A stretch of DNA of 64,000 nucleotides, taken from Verticillium longisporum (lineage: Eukaryota > Ascomycota > Sordariomycetes > Glomerellales > Plectosphaerellaceae). A model generated the notes under the pieces. The model saw only the letters and a program-made list of their open reading frames with translations, had not been told where the DNA came from and searched no databases. Every line of letters begins with the position of its first letter. Position 1 is the first letter of the stretch. The translations under genes were made by a program, and so were the position numbers. The stretch is from positions 5,394,001 through 5,458,000 of the forward strand of contig JAETXT010000006.1 of the NCBI GenBank assembly GCA_019188255.1, written 5' to 3'. Of the stretch, positions 35,036 through 47,161 are shown in pieces.

Positions 35036-36828
35036 GAAGGTGGCCATGTTGTGGTTGACAGCAACGCGGATTCGCCGGCGTGAGAAGCGGTGGCGCCGTC
35101 CCAAGCAGCTCAACGCAAACGATCGAGATTTTCTTTTGTCAAACAGAAACAGGAAGAGCGGATACTGCGCATGGCAGTCCTGCTCGGGTGCCAGAACCTA
35201 AACCTGGATCCACCAGAACATGCTTCGTGGCTAGACTGGGTTGTTCGCGGCAGCTTCAGTCAGGGATTGAACTTGGAAGAAGACAGCGTCATGACGGACG
35301 TCTTGTCTGGACTGCCAGCGTGTTGATGGTACGATAGGGAATTTGCATCTCTGGGCTGTTCATCTGGGGCCAACAGAAAACACGGCCAAGCTGATTTCGG
35401 GAGGGGGACTCGGTTATATCCATTGCATTGGGAGCGTTTGGCGCAGCGTTTTGAACATATTCTCCCGCCCTCGTCTTGTTTATGGGGCGTGTAATATCAC
35501 ATTCTTTTGTTTGCTGCATTGGTCCTGGTTGCGCAGGTTGTTCAGTGAGCAAACGTTACATATTACAGAAATCACATCACAAGAAGACCGCCAGCGTCGG
35601 TGAGAAATTTCGGTGAAAGACGGTCAGGGTCCGATTCGGAAGGCTCTGCTCGAGGCCAGCCCCGCCAATGACGTCGCAGCAGATACCGTCCCAAGGCGAC
35701 CCTGACCCTGTCAAGGGCCTGCTACTGTATGTTCCCACCAAAGTCGCGCGACGGGCCATCGTACGAGCTGACGGACGCCAATTGCAAAGCCGGAATGTGC
35801 CATTGGCCTTGGGTAGGGGCATTGGCTGGCTGCATAGGGCGTGGGTAAAGTTGCGGTCAGTGATGCTGGTGTTTGTCTGGGTAGAGGGGTACCTTCACGT
35901 CAAGTGAGTACGTGCAGGGGGACGTAGGTACCGCGGTACATAGGAATGAGGGGTGGTCAGATGCCCCGCGATCGCAGAGCAACAGAGGACATGGTTGAGG
36001 TGCAGGAGGAGCTTGGAGAGAGAGGGAGTGCGCCAACAGAGACATGGCATTGGAGAATCGCGGCTGATGGCTTTTCCCCCTTTGTCTCTGGCGATTTAGG
36101 GGGGCCTGGAGCGGGACGGGTGCCTCCGAAGGGCCTCCGGTGCCAGGCAGGCCACCTTTGGGGATTTTTTTTTTCTGGTGAGGGGCCCTTTTGGAGGGGA
36201 AAAGACATGTGGTGGTCATATGGTGGTCAAACGACCTTCTCCCCGCCACGCTTTCTCTTCTGAGTCATTGCAGCCAGAGGAAAGAAAGCTCTTCTTGCTG
36301 CGGTTACAATTGTGACCAAGTGAACTCCAACTTCTTTCTTGTATCGAGCCCACCTCTCTCGTTGGTGATTGCCAAATCAAACAATCCTTTGTCCCAAGGC
36401 TTGTGTGTTCCGGTACCTCCTTGATCGGCCCGTTTTCCAAGGTGCGTCCTTTGGGTTTGCCCCTCCCTCTTGCGCTGTTGCTGTGCTGGTTGGTACACTG
36501 TACCCAGTTGTTTGACGTGCGTTTGCGCGCTGCGCAGCATGGAGGGTTCCACTGTTCTGAGCGTTGCGTTTTGGGGCATTTTTTAGCATCATTGCTCAGT
36601 TTCTCGTTCGAGTCATCTCTCTCGTGTTCTACTCTCCAATTGTCTCTTCAACTTCGTTTGGGTACCTGCCTCTGAGAATTTTTGTTTCTTGACCAGTCTT
36701 GGAGCTTCACAAACTGATTGTCTGCCTCAGACCCTGACGACAACGACGACGACCTTGACTACGCCTTCCGAACCTTGTCCCTCGCGTACCACATACACCA
36801 GACGACACACAACCAGCAGCTCTTCAAG
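35036..36828. other. Intergenic: 3' flank and long upstream region of DAHP synthase
   Basis: Open frames here overlap on all strands and look random. A T/C-rich tract at 36.4-36.7 kb is probably 5' leader of the DAHP synthase gene. Confidence 0.5.
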
Positions 36829-37192
36829 ATGCCTGGTCTCGCCATGGAACCCGTCACAACCGACGATGTGCGAAGTAGGTCTCATCTGCGGGGACGGCCG
36901 TTGAATACTCCTTCCTCGTGATCCTCCTGGCATTTCAGTGGTGGAATTGGGATTGTTCAACATGGCTCGCAATGACGTCGCCCTGTTTTCTCTCTCTCTT
37001 TCTTTCCTCGATGAATGCCATTCACCGTTTGCTACACAGAGGCCAGGCTCGTTCCATTCACCAACCGACCGCGTCAGAGGGGGTGGGAGGAAGGTCAAAA
37101 AGCAGAGCTTGAGGCGTTGATACCGAGAGCATTAAACGATTCTTGCCTCTCCAAGGATCAGCTGCATGACTATGCCCTCTTGCTCCCTCTGA

Positions 37193-38389
<1,197 letters not shown>

Positions 38390-38768
38390 AGATTTGCTCT
38401 GCATGGAAAAGGCAACATGAGGTTTCGAGGATAGGGTCTGTTGGTAGCAAAAAAGCGCTGCGAAGTGGCGGGCGGGAGGAAAGACACAAAAAGTTGCATG
38501 TAGCTCTTGACTACTGGGATGGTGTTCCGGATAATGACCATGGTATTTGGCGTGCGGATGATGCTGCTCATTTCCCCGTGACAAGTGACGACCATGCCAT
38601 GCCATGCCATGCCATTTCATTGTACACTGGTGATCTCAAGTCAACATGAAGCCCACACTCTGATGGTATTCCGTGCCGCGCAATCGAACAGTCCATACCA
38701 AAATCGAAATCAATAGTCTTCCATATCCCATTTCTCCAAACGCCAAACACCCTTCGCAAGAAAACAGA
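38390..38768. other. Convergent intergenic region
   Basis: Contains a pentanucleotide repeat (CCATG units, about 38592-38615) and otherwise nothing. Confidence 0.5.
38592..38615. repeat. CCATG pentanucleotide microsatellite
   Basis: Just over four tandem CCATG units in the 3' flank of DAHP synthase. Confidence 0.7.
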
Positions 38769-39326
38769 TTAAGCCCGCCCCCGCCCCAAGAATCCATAGC
38801 CATTCACCCCCCTCGACTCAGCAGCCTTCCTAACGCCCGCCCACCCCAGCAGCCCCAGCGTGCCGAGGATGAACCCCCACACAACAACGCGGTCCTTGTT
38901 GCTGTCGCGCTGGAAGCACATGGTCTGGACATCGTCCTCCTTGGCCTCGCGGCAAAAGTCAATGCCGCGCGAGAGGCAGAAGGCCTTGGTGCACTGGGAG
39001 CACGAGGTCGAGGCGGAGCGGGGCGCGAGCTGTCGGTCCTCGGCGGCGGCGGTGTGGCGGCGGCGGACGTTGCCGAAGGGCAGGATCGAGGAGAAGAGGT
39101 CGCGACGGAGAGAGGATGGGGGGCTTTGGTCGCCGTGTTGGGGGCCGAGGGCGACGATGGTGCTGTTCTTGAAGCAGGTGCATTTGCAGAAGGTTGGGGC
39201 GGCTGGGTCTCTTGGTTAGGGGCTTATTGGGAGGTGAGGATCGGGGGCAAGGGGCGACGTACAGCTTGCTGATGCTATAGCCACGAGGGCGCTCAGCAGT
39301 AGGAGGAGCAGAGATAATCGATGCAT
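38769..39326 (-). CDS. Small Cys-rich type I membrane protein
   Basis: The start at 39326 gives a signal peptide (MHRLSLLLLLLSALVAIASA). One intron joins ...ASAS|YPAAPTFCKCTC. The product is about 165 residues: a luminal part with FCKCTCFKNSTI, a Ser/Arg-rich stretch, then a second cysteine block (SCSQCTKAFCLSRGIDFC, TMCFQRDSNKD), and one membrane span (VVVWGFILGTLGLLGWAGV) before a short basic tail. I have the impression of a family widespread in filamentous fungi, but cannot name a function. The paired CxC and CxxC motifs suggest disulfides or metal binding in the secretory pathway. It shares a 279-base bidirectional promoter with mL50. Confidence 0.7.
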
Positions 39327-39605
39327 TTTGCTGGCATCGGAGTTGGAGCTTGGCTTCACGCTGGTGGTATCTGCCTTGTCAGCTACGGATCTTGGAGTTT
39401 GGAGGCGACAGTGTTACAACAGGGGCCCTGGCGCACGGACCAGAATCGGCACTCCACGCCATTGGCCCACGCGACATCGAAAAAGTTCATCGACATTCAG
39501 GCGTAGGAGAAGCTCCTGATTGACATTGACCTCCGAGCGGAATTGATCCAACAACCTCCCATCCATCACCACCACCACCTCACCCACACCCACACGCATA
39601 CCACA
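39327..39605. promoter_or_regulatory. Bidirectional promoter, 279 bases
   Basis: This short spacer separates the start codons of two head-to-head genes, so the promoters must overlap or share elements. No TATA box is evident. Confidence 0.55.
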
Positions 39606-40916
39606 ATGCGTCGCGTCACACGTATACGAGCCCCAAGGCTCCTGGCTTCATCATCGCCCTCGACGCCCCTTGTCTCCCTCCGCCCCATCTCGACAACCGC
39701 CCCATCCTCCTCCGACACGACCGACCGATTCCGCAAGCTCCTCTGGAAGGGCAAGGCCCCGGGCCCAGCAGACCCCTACGCCCAGCAGCCCGAGTCGTCA
39801 TCATATCAACAACCGGACCTTGAGGCCTACGAGGCTGAACTCGCAGAGCTCGAATCTCAGACGAGGGACCTGGGCTCCCTCTTCCCCAACGCCGCCTCCA
39901 GCAAGACACGCCCCAGCAGGCCCTTCTCCCGCCTCAAGACGAGCTTCAAACCGACGCGCGCCCCGGAGGTCAACGATGTCGGCATCAACGGCTACACGCC
40001 CGCCCTGTCGGCCGAGGGCCTCGAGGAGGTCGGCGGCTACGAAGGCTGGTGGGAGCGCGAGGGCCACTGGGGCCCTGAGAGCGAGTACACGCCGTTTGCC
40101 GCCGCCGAGCGCGTGCAAGATGCCGCCGTGCTCGAGGTGCTGACGCGCCAGGCTGTTGTCGAGGCCCTGGCCTTCCGCAAGGAGAGGGACGAGATCAGGC
40201 TGAGCGCTGACTGGGTCGGCACCGACAGGGCGGCGCTCGACCGCGCGCTGGCGCTCCGCATCAAGATTACCGAGGACGGCATCGTTGCTCTGCGCGGCAA
40301 CACGAATGCCGTCGTCAAGGGGCTGGCGCCGACCAAGAGGCAGCTGAAGCTCGCGAGGAAGGAAAAGCAGGCGCAGACTGCTGGCGAAGCTGTCCTCGCT
40401 GAGGATGCCACGACTGAGGCTGAGGAGGCTACCGTGCTGGGACAGCACCTCTCGCCCGAGGAGGCGCGGGAGCTTGTCGCCACGTGGGATCCCGAGTGGA
40501 AGGACATTTCTCTCGCTGACCCTCTGCTCAAATTTGCCGTTCGTCCCCCTTTATTTCCCTGTGCAGGAACGAAGACTGATAACAAACAGATCAACAAGCG
40601 TGTTTTCCAGCTGACGGGCCACCTGCTCCCCGACCCCAAGCTCGCACGCGCCCAGACAGTGCGTCACATTCTCAACCTAATCGTGCGCCCACCGCCGGCC
40701 AAGAAACTCGTCGAGACGCTGCAGCGCCGCGGCGAGCTGTTTGCGCTGCCCAACGTGTCAGTGCATGCGCGCCGCATCACGCCGATCGACCGCGAGAAGG
40801 AGGTCGGCCGATGGAAGCTGATCGAGAAGGAGCTGGCCAAGAGGGATCTGCCCGTGACGGGACACGCGGGACTGGAGAAGCACCGCGAGGCGTCGTGGGT
40901 CCAGGGTGGTCTGTAG
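39606..40916 (+). CDS. Mitochondrial large ribosomal subunit protein mL50 (yeast MRPL13 type)
   Basis: The N terminus is a mitochondrial presequence (MRRVTRIRAPRLLASSSPS...RPISTTA). The conserved segment VGINGYTPALSAEGLEEVGGYEGWWE matches the mL50 family of fungi. The C-terminal half contains FQLTGHLLPDPKLARAQTVRHILNLI. One 51-base intron (GTTCGT...AACAG, near 40540-40590) is a multiple of three and open, so it could be mistaken for coding; removing it joins ...LLKFA|INKRVFQL. The mature chain is about 419 residues before processing. The family call rests on recognition of the conserved blocks and is fairly sure. Confidence 0.68.
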   Translation: MRRVTRIRAPRLLASSSPSTPLVSLRPISTTAPSSSDTTDRFRKLLWKGKAPGPADPYAQQPESSSYQQPDLEAYEAELAELESQTRDLGSLFPNAASSKTRPSRPFSRLKTSFKPTRAPEVNDVGINGYTPALSAEGLEEVGGYEGWWEREGHWGPESEYTPFAAAERVQDAAVLEVLTRQAVVEALAFRKERDEIRLSADWVGTDRAALDRALALRIKITEDGIVALRGNTNAVVKGLAPTKRQLKLARKEKQAQTAGEAVLAEDATTEAEEATVLGQHLSPEEARELVATWDPEWKDISLADPLLKFAVRPPLFPCAGTKTDNKQINKRVFQLTGHLLPDPKLARAQTVRHILNLIVRPPPAKKLVETLQRRGELFALPNVSVHARRITPIDREKEVGRWKLIEKELAKRDLPVTGHAGLEKHREASWVQGGL

Positions 40917-41161
40917 AGAGGGCGATGCTGCTGATGCTTGGCTGCCGTGGAGGTGGCTGGTTGTACGGATACATTGTACACTGTGTAACATATTGGGTCT
41001 GTCAACTCGTTGGGCCGACATTTGAACGTGAAGTCATTTGCCATATTTGCTGGTGCTTTGGATATCATGTTACGAAGCCAAGCACCCTCTTGCTTTGCAC
41101 CCTTGGTTATTGTGCTAGAAACATGTCCCTGGTGCATCTATGTACTGGTGTGCAGAGCTGA

Positions 41162-41717
41162 CTACTCTTCCTCCTCAGGCTCAGCCTCCTCTTCCTGCTG
41201 CTCTTCCTCATGGTGGCCATCTGGCACAGTCAGCAAAAGGTCACGTATCAAGGCAAGCCAACATACCGAACGAAAAGGCACCGTCGTTGTTCTGCAGCCT
41301 CTCAGCGAGGTTGATATCCGCGTCAACCGTCTCGCCCTCAACATTGTACAGCTTCGCACGCAGGATCGGCACGCCGTCGTCGCCTTCAAGCTCAAACGAG
41401 ATGTCCTCGGCCGAGTTGGCGAAACCTTGTGTCTGTCAGCGAAATTCGTCCGTCTCTGCGCACGACGTCTCGTGAAATATATTCACACCAAACCGACCGT
41501 GTCGGGATATAATGACAGAAATGCGTAAAGCTGGAGGAAGAAAGGGACAAGAAGACGTACCGCCGCCACCCCACTCGAAAGCACCATTGTTGTTGCCGAT
41601 GCAGTCGTTGAGATCAAACTCGGCCTCGACAAACTCGCCCTCGACGTTGGCGAGCTCGGCCCTGAGCATGTGGCCGTCTTCGACCGTGATGCCTTGGGCG
41701 CTCTCGTGGAATGGCAT
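41162..41717 (-). CDS. Cyanovirin-N homolog (CVNH) lectin-like protein with acidic tail
   Basis: Three exons give about 124 residues. The two pseudo-symmetric CVNH repeats are visible: MPFHESAQGITVEDGHMLRA with FDLNDCIGNNNGAFEWGG, and DISFELEGDDGVPILRAKLY with INLAERLQNNDGAFSF. The LND.IGN..G.F pattern is diagnostic. No signal peptide is present, as usual for fungal CVNH proteins. A final exon adds an unusual tail, DGHHEEEQQEEEAEPEEEE. CVNH proteins bind high-mannose or other glycans; their role in fungi is not settled. A TATA box (41852-41858) lies about 135 bases upstream. Confidence 0.83.
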
Positions 41718-43145
41718 TATGCTGGTATTCGGTTCGGGAGAAAGAGGAGCTTCAAAAAAAGGAGCAAACTATGGACCAACAAGTCTTAAGTTATGCTGTT
41801 CAGTTGATTGACTTTGCTATTTCTACACCTACAGACCGTTCTGGCTCCATCTTTTATATCACAGACATTCATCATCGACGAGAGGCCTCCCTCTGCCTCA
41901 CACGCGCATGAAGCAGCCCTGACACGCGTTTGTTCCCCAGAGAAATGGTACCTCCTGCCTCCGGACGAACGAGATTCACCCCGTGTCGTCTTGGCTGCGC
42001 AACGTGGGCGCTCTTCAGGCCTCCGCCAAGACGGTGCAGGGGCGTCTGCGGTGCCATATCCGCCATACCAAGACCGCTACAGATGTGGTTGCCCGTTTCT
42101 GCCGAGTGGCCGCGATGGCTTCGTCTCGGCGGAGGGGAGGGGGGGACAGGCGAGGATCTGGGGGGTTGTGGTGCTTGGCTGAGGGGAGTGCAGGTGATGA
42201 CGCGGCCTGGTGGGTTTACAGTATATACTCGGGAGCGACTGGAGTGGAAGTTACGAGCAAGCAAACGAGGCATCTACTGATGTCTGCAGGTTGTGTTTCT
42301 GTCTGTCAAGGCTCGCGATGTTTCAATGTGTCGATGCTATGCCGCGACAACAGGTTCACAGCAGCCGTTTGGCGGGCAAAGTCTCTTGAAGAACGAATGG
42401 GCAACATCACTCTGACAGGCATGACACGCGCATGTCTCCTCCAAAGCCAAGTAGGCAGCCAAGCCAAGGCCGACAGCACGAAATTCGTGATACGTGTTGA
42501 CTCGCCCCTCTGGGCCCTATATCAGGGGAAGGTCAGCTCCTGAGTGGCCCCCAGTTGTCTCGATCGCTGCCAGCGGAGGCCGCATGCATGTGCAACAGAG
42601 GGGCTGCTCGGGCAGGCGAGCCTATGACGGGCATCACGCGGGCCGCTGATGGCATGTCGTTGAATTGGCTTGAATCTGGGTCGACATTATGGTGTGGTGG
42701 GCTGAGAGAGGGAGCGTAGCGCGCGGTAAGGGCCGAAGCGCGGTGGAGTGGTTGGGCAGCTGATGGTGGTTGGAGTATTCTCTGAGTATTGACTTTTTGT
42801 CTCTTTCTCGAATGTCCATTACGATTTTGTTGATTTTACGCATGTTGTTCCTCTCGGGCGTGTGAGCATTTGGGGATGTCGTGGGGTCCGCACTGAGAGT
42901 CATGGTGGGGGCGGGGTCGAGTGCCACGCCCGTTGTGTTGATGGATAGTCAAAGTCAATGGTAAGCTCAGCAGAATAGTCACACGAAGCAGCATATCAGT
43001 CAAGTTGTGTTTCTCGATTGATGGTATTTCAATTTCGTTTCTCATCATCCCCCATCCTCCTCATAAACGACACCCAATCTCCCTCAAGCTCAATGTAGGA
43101 ACATGTTGTTTGGTGGTAATCTGGTTGTCGGAATGGAGGAGATGC
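41718..43145. other. Intergenic: CVNH promoter and metallothionein 3' flank
   Basis: Beyond the TATA box nothing is supported. The 186-codon plus frame at 41983-42543 starts in CVNH promoter DNA and has no motif. Confidence 0.5.
41852..41858 (-). promoter_or_regulatory. TATA box of the CVNH gene
   Basis: The minus strand reads TATAAAA about 135 bases upstream of the start codon. Confidence 0.5.
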
Positions 43146-43299
43146 TTATTTTCCGCAAGAGGCGCAAGAGCCTAGAAGTACAATCAATGTTAGCACTCTG
43201 CACACCGAAAGCCAAAGACAGCGGGAGAATAGATGAGAACATACAGCTAGAGCCGCAGTTGCAGGAGGAAGCGCCGGAGCAGCCGCAGTCACCCTTCAT
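43146..43299 (-). CDS. Copper-type metallothionein, 26 residues
   Basis: Exon 1 (43245-43299) and exon 2 (43146-43171) are separated by a 73-base GT-AG intron. The spliced peptide starts MKGDCGCSGASSCNCGSSC and ends ASCGK, 26 residues with seven cysteines arranged as CxC pairs. This is nearly the layout of the classical Neurospora copper metallothionein, also about 26 residues with seven cysteines. It should chelate Cu(I) and buffer copper in the cytosol. The coding region is below normal gene-finder length limits and is split by an intron, so it is easily missed. A TATA-like TATTTAAG (43418-43425) lies about 120 bases upstream. Confidence 0.9.
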
Positions 43300-44882
43300 T
43301 TTGATGGTTGGTGTGGTGGTTGGTGGGAAAAAGGTAAGTGATTTGCTTTGTTGATTGAAGACTTGTTCGTTGATGCAGAAGAGAAAACAAGACGAAAGAC
43401 CGGAAATCCTCCCACCCTTAAATAAAACAACCCCTCTCCCCATATCCCATCGGGAAAGACCACCCGCGCGATACGGTACGATGCCCACTGTGCGCGTGCC
43501 GTCCCTGCGCGAATACTGCGTCCACGAGCAAGCACCCAGACAGTCGCGAGGAAATGGTAGTGGCGACCGACCACCAGACCCACGCCTGTCCAATGGCGGC
43601 CGCTGCGTTCTTTGTGCGGCGACAGGAACCACTCGTCGCCCACTCATTCCTTCCCGACAGGGACGAGCAAAAGCGGGATGCTTGGTGGGAGGGGCTGATT
43701 GCAACCGCCAACACCATTGGCCGATGCGGACCCTTACCCCGCTAGGACCCTTCGAAGGCCGACAGCGCCCCCTCGATGTCCTCGCACTAGGTGACGTCGG
43801 GGGTTGATCATGTCCTCCATCTGCAGGTGCTACGCCCCCTGAGCGTTTTGTGCTGGATTCTTCACCAGTGATCCTGGGTCGACTAATTGGCCTCCCATCG
43901 GAGAAAGCGTTCCAGCCCCGGAAACTGTATGTTGCCATCTCGCCCTTGCGCCAGCTCTTCTCGATTTAGCTTTTTTGGTCGTCAACGACTGCCGAAGCAG
44001 GGCAATTATGCCGCGCTTCATCATCAGTGGCGGCGGCCTTTGTGCGTATGCCTTGGACTGACGTCGTGTTTCCTTTGCGACCATCGAATCAGACCGAGGC
44101 GAGAAAGAAAGAGCAAAGATCGGACGTCTGATTCCAGGTACCGAGTCATCGGAGACCACCGGACGTCCGCTGCCGGCTCGGTTGCTTGGACCCTCTGCGG
44201 ACGTGTACCTGGCTGATGTACCTATTCTGCTGTACATCCGCAGCCAGCGTGTCGTCCGCTGCTGCGCTATCGGCCTTTTACAGCGCCAGCGCATCATGGG
44301 GCCGAGCTAGGCTGTGCTGGGGTTGAGCTCTGCTGTAGTCGTCTGGAACGTGGGGCGGGCGGCCGCATTGAGGGGAGCGCGTTGGGGTTAGGGAGTTGAG
44401 CTTGATGCGTGCGGCATCTTGTTGGGCGTGGTACAAGGTCCTTCGAGAAGCTGCGCTGGCCATCAAAGAAGCTTCTGGACCTATGTGCCTGTACCAGTAT
44501 TGACTCTGAACTGAGTACCCGCTGATAAACGACCACACCGACTCACCCGATGTCGGTAGCCCGTTCCACGCATCCATCATGGTAAGGTGGTTCACCACAG
44601 ATAACCGTAAAGCATCATAAGTAGAGAATATTCGACATGTATCATCAACGCAGTCTTGAATATCATACCAAGTTCGAAGCTACAAACCCTTTCCCCTTCG
44701 ACTTGCCATCAAGTCATGTATCTGTGGTCTCCATCTCCCTCAGCGGTGTAACCCGTATTTGATCCCGCTTTGACGATTCCACAGCCCTTTGGCGATTAGT
44801 GTGAGAAATTCGGCAGCCATCGAAAATTTCAGCATGGTACACCTCTTAAACCGTTCTGCTAAGATGTGTTAACAACAGTCGT
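43300..44882. other. Intergenic: metallothionein promoter
   Basis: No gene supported. This should hold any copper-response element, but none is obvious by eye. Confidence 0.5.
43418..43425 (-). promoter_or_regulatory. TATA-like element of the metallothionein gene
   Basis: The minus strand reads TATTTAAG about 120 bases before the start codon. Confidence 0.4.
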
Positions 44883-46456
44883 CTATTCGGCTGACACCTC
44901 TGGCGGCGACGAATCTGTCTCCCTCTCGCCTGTCCACGTTTCTTCCGTGCCATCGTTGGTTAATTCCTGCTGCTCCTCAACTATGGAGATCTCTCCGGGA
45001 AGCACGCCGAGACATTCCCTTAGGAAAAAACCGTATCTGAGATACGGGAGATGACCAGCGCGGATTGCGGCCGCAAAGGTGGCCAAGGACCAGATGAGCA
45101 CTGGTATTACGCTTTCTATATCGCCTTCTTTCTAATTGGGGTCCAGATAAGCATACCAAGGCCTCACGTGTTCGATGTCGCCTCGATATGGAGGTGCTCG
45201 AGGGTGGCAGGAAGGAGCGACCCAATGTTGATGTGGTTCGCATGCCATGTCGGACCGATTTCACCTTCTATCCACAAAAAGACAGTCAAGGATCGAAGTA
45301 CTGGAAAGTGACTGGGCAAGTTGAGAAGGAAGCCGTCGAAGACACTCTAGCTCGCAGTGTAATTGGCCTTTTGTTCCACTCTTAAGCTCACGAGCTTCGG
45401 GCACAGGCAAGTGTCCACCTCCCTGTCGACGAAGGCCTGAACTTCGTCTTCACTTTCATCGCGGAAGCTCACGGACTCGAGAGTAATGCTTAGACGCTCA
45501 AGTCTTGGCAAGATTCGAGAACATCCAACAAAGCGTCGGCCCTGGTCGGAGTAGTCGTCATGTCGAGGGAGGTGAGTTGGGAAGCTTCTTGGGAAAGAGG
45601 CCTTGCAAAAATCGCACCCATGTGCCTGATGCTGCGAAGTCGCGCCAGCGTTGGCAGGAAAGCATGGCATTGAGGGCCCGTGGACGGCGCACTGCTCTGA
45701 AAATGCAGGCTTCCGAGTTCTGGGAGAAATTTTGAGCTTGTAAGATCATCGGCTAACAAACAGGCTATGACATGGTCAAGTTTCGGTGCATCGGCCATGG
45801 AATGTTCAGAGAGATCTTCGTGCTCCTCCGTCCTGTAGATCACTGACAGCGCTTTCACCTTTGGTACCAAGTAGAACAGGCTAGGGATGACAAAGGTCAA
45901 AGTCCACCACATAACTGGTTTGACGGCCGTCACAGTAGTTCAGGGCTTGAAGTGCTTCAAAGGTTGGTTCGTCGAGATCGCTGATCAACTCGCTGTGGTG
46001 AACAAAGTCGAAACCTGTAATAGCCTCGATGCGCTTCAAAACGTTTTGTAGGGTCGGGGAAATTTTGCCCGGGATTTCGCTTGTAGCGTCTGCCCCAGCC
46101 TTGAAGGTTGCTGGGACCTCGTCGTAGTCCTTGCGCAATGGGAAACGCTTGAACCTGCCGTAACCGACTCTGAGGGACTGGACTTTCTGACAATGAGAGG
46201 GCACTCTCAGAAGACTCCGCAAATGACGCAACATCTGCAGATTGCTCTTCACAGTGATCTGTGAAAAGTGAAGTGGCTGAGAGATATCTCGAAGCCGTTT
46301 TGAGGTGAGGCAGAGATTTGCGGTGCAAGGTGTCGGCGCTTTTGGACCGTCCCGCCAAGTGTGTACATCTGTATTGTTCCAGGGCTCAACAAGGTACTTC
46401 GCAATGAGGATGAGCACCTCGTTTGGAAGGCTCATAAGTGTTGATGTGGCGGGCAT
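44883..46456 (-). pseudogene. Decayed F-box-like paralog
   Basis: The 5' part reads MPATSTLMSLPNEVLILIAKYL, aligning with the F-box-like start of the intact gene at 47162, then NLCLTSKRLRDISQPLHF. The frame shifts near 45895 (into PSLFYLVPKVKALSVIY), again near 45490 (CQDL|ERLSITLESVSF), then a TAG interrupts SLRVEQKANYTAS*, and more stops follow. The 3' end (YLRYGFFLRECLGVLPGEIS...) matches the C terminus of the paralog (LKCGYFVRRDFGILPAQID). At least two frameshifts and two stops make decay more likely than sequencing error. The gene probably arose by inverted duplication with 47162-48790. Confidence 0.75.
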
Positions 46457-46534
46457 GTTGGCTCCCCCCTCAAAGCAGTCTGTAATGTGCCCCGATTTGT
46501 GACCGAGAGTTTGCATGAAGGTTGGGAAGGTCAA

Positions 46535-47161
46535 AACAAACCTTCAGTTTGTGTACCTCGAAAAAGCTCGCTATTCGAAGAGGACCGAAGTAGCTGGGGT
46601 TGTTGCTTATGTCGAGTAGCTTATTGATCCACGTGTAGAGAAGATTATTTTCATTCTCAGACGGCTGCTTGTAGTTCGACCGGAACTGCCAAGAGTTGAT
46701 GATGCGGTGCTCCTGGATATGTGCACAAGTGAAGAAAGAATCCAGTTCACGTACCTAGACTGCTTGAGAGGCGAGAAAAAGTCTGCGGCTTCTTCAAGTA
46801 GGTACCTTGCCTAGGTGCCTTAGGTAGGTAGGTACCTACCTAAGGCACCTAGGTAGGCAGGTAAATCTAGACTCGTTCTTGCCTGATCAAACGAAAAATT
46901 CTAAAACTGGAAAGATATCCCTGTTCCTGCCTCACGGAGATGTGCAGATAAATCGTTTAGCTGCGACGTGCTTGCCATTCCCACCACATCAGACTTTTCT
47001 ACATCAATTATTTTTTTGACGAACCAACCGCCTTCAGAGAACCAACTTCGTTAACTTACACATACCTCGAGAACGGCCAAGAAACGTCACGATCAGTCTC
47101 TTCAGCCCTGGACTTGTCTTCACGATGAAATCAGTGACACGATCAGTCTGATCAAAACAAC
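46535..47161. promoter_or_regulatory. Divergent region between F-box paralogs
   Basis: Shared upstream region of the intact gene and its decayed paralog. It holds the TAGG/CCTA hairpin described separately. Confidence 0.5.
46810..46853. repeat. Perfect 21-base inverted repeat (TAGG/CCTA-rich hairpin)
   Basis: Arms 46810-46830 and 46833-46853 are exact reverse complements around a GG spacer. The motif CCTAGGTGCC leads into TAGG repeats. Flanks contain further TAGG/CCTA units. Confidence 0.85.

Noticed and set aside
41983..42543. 186-codon plus frame
   Set aside because: Overlaps the CVNH promoter and has no motif or plausible codon pattern.
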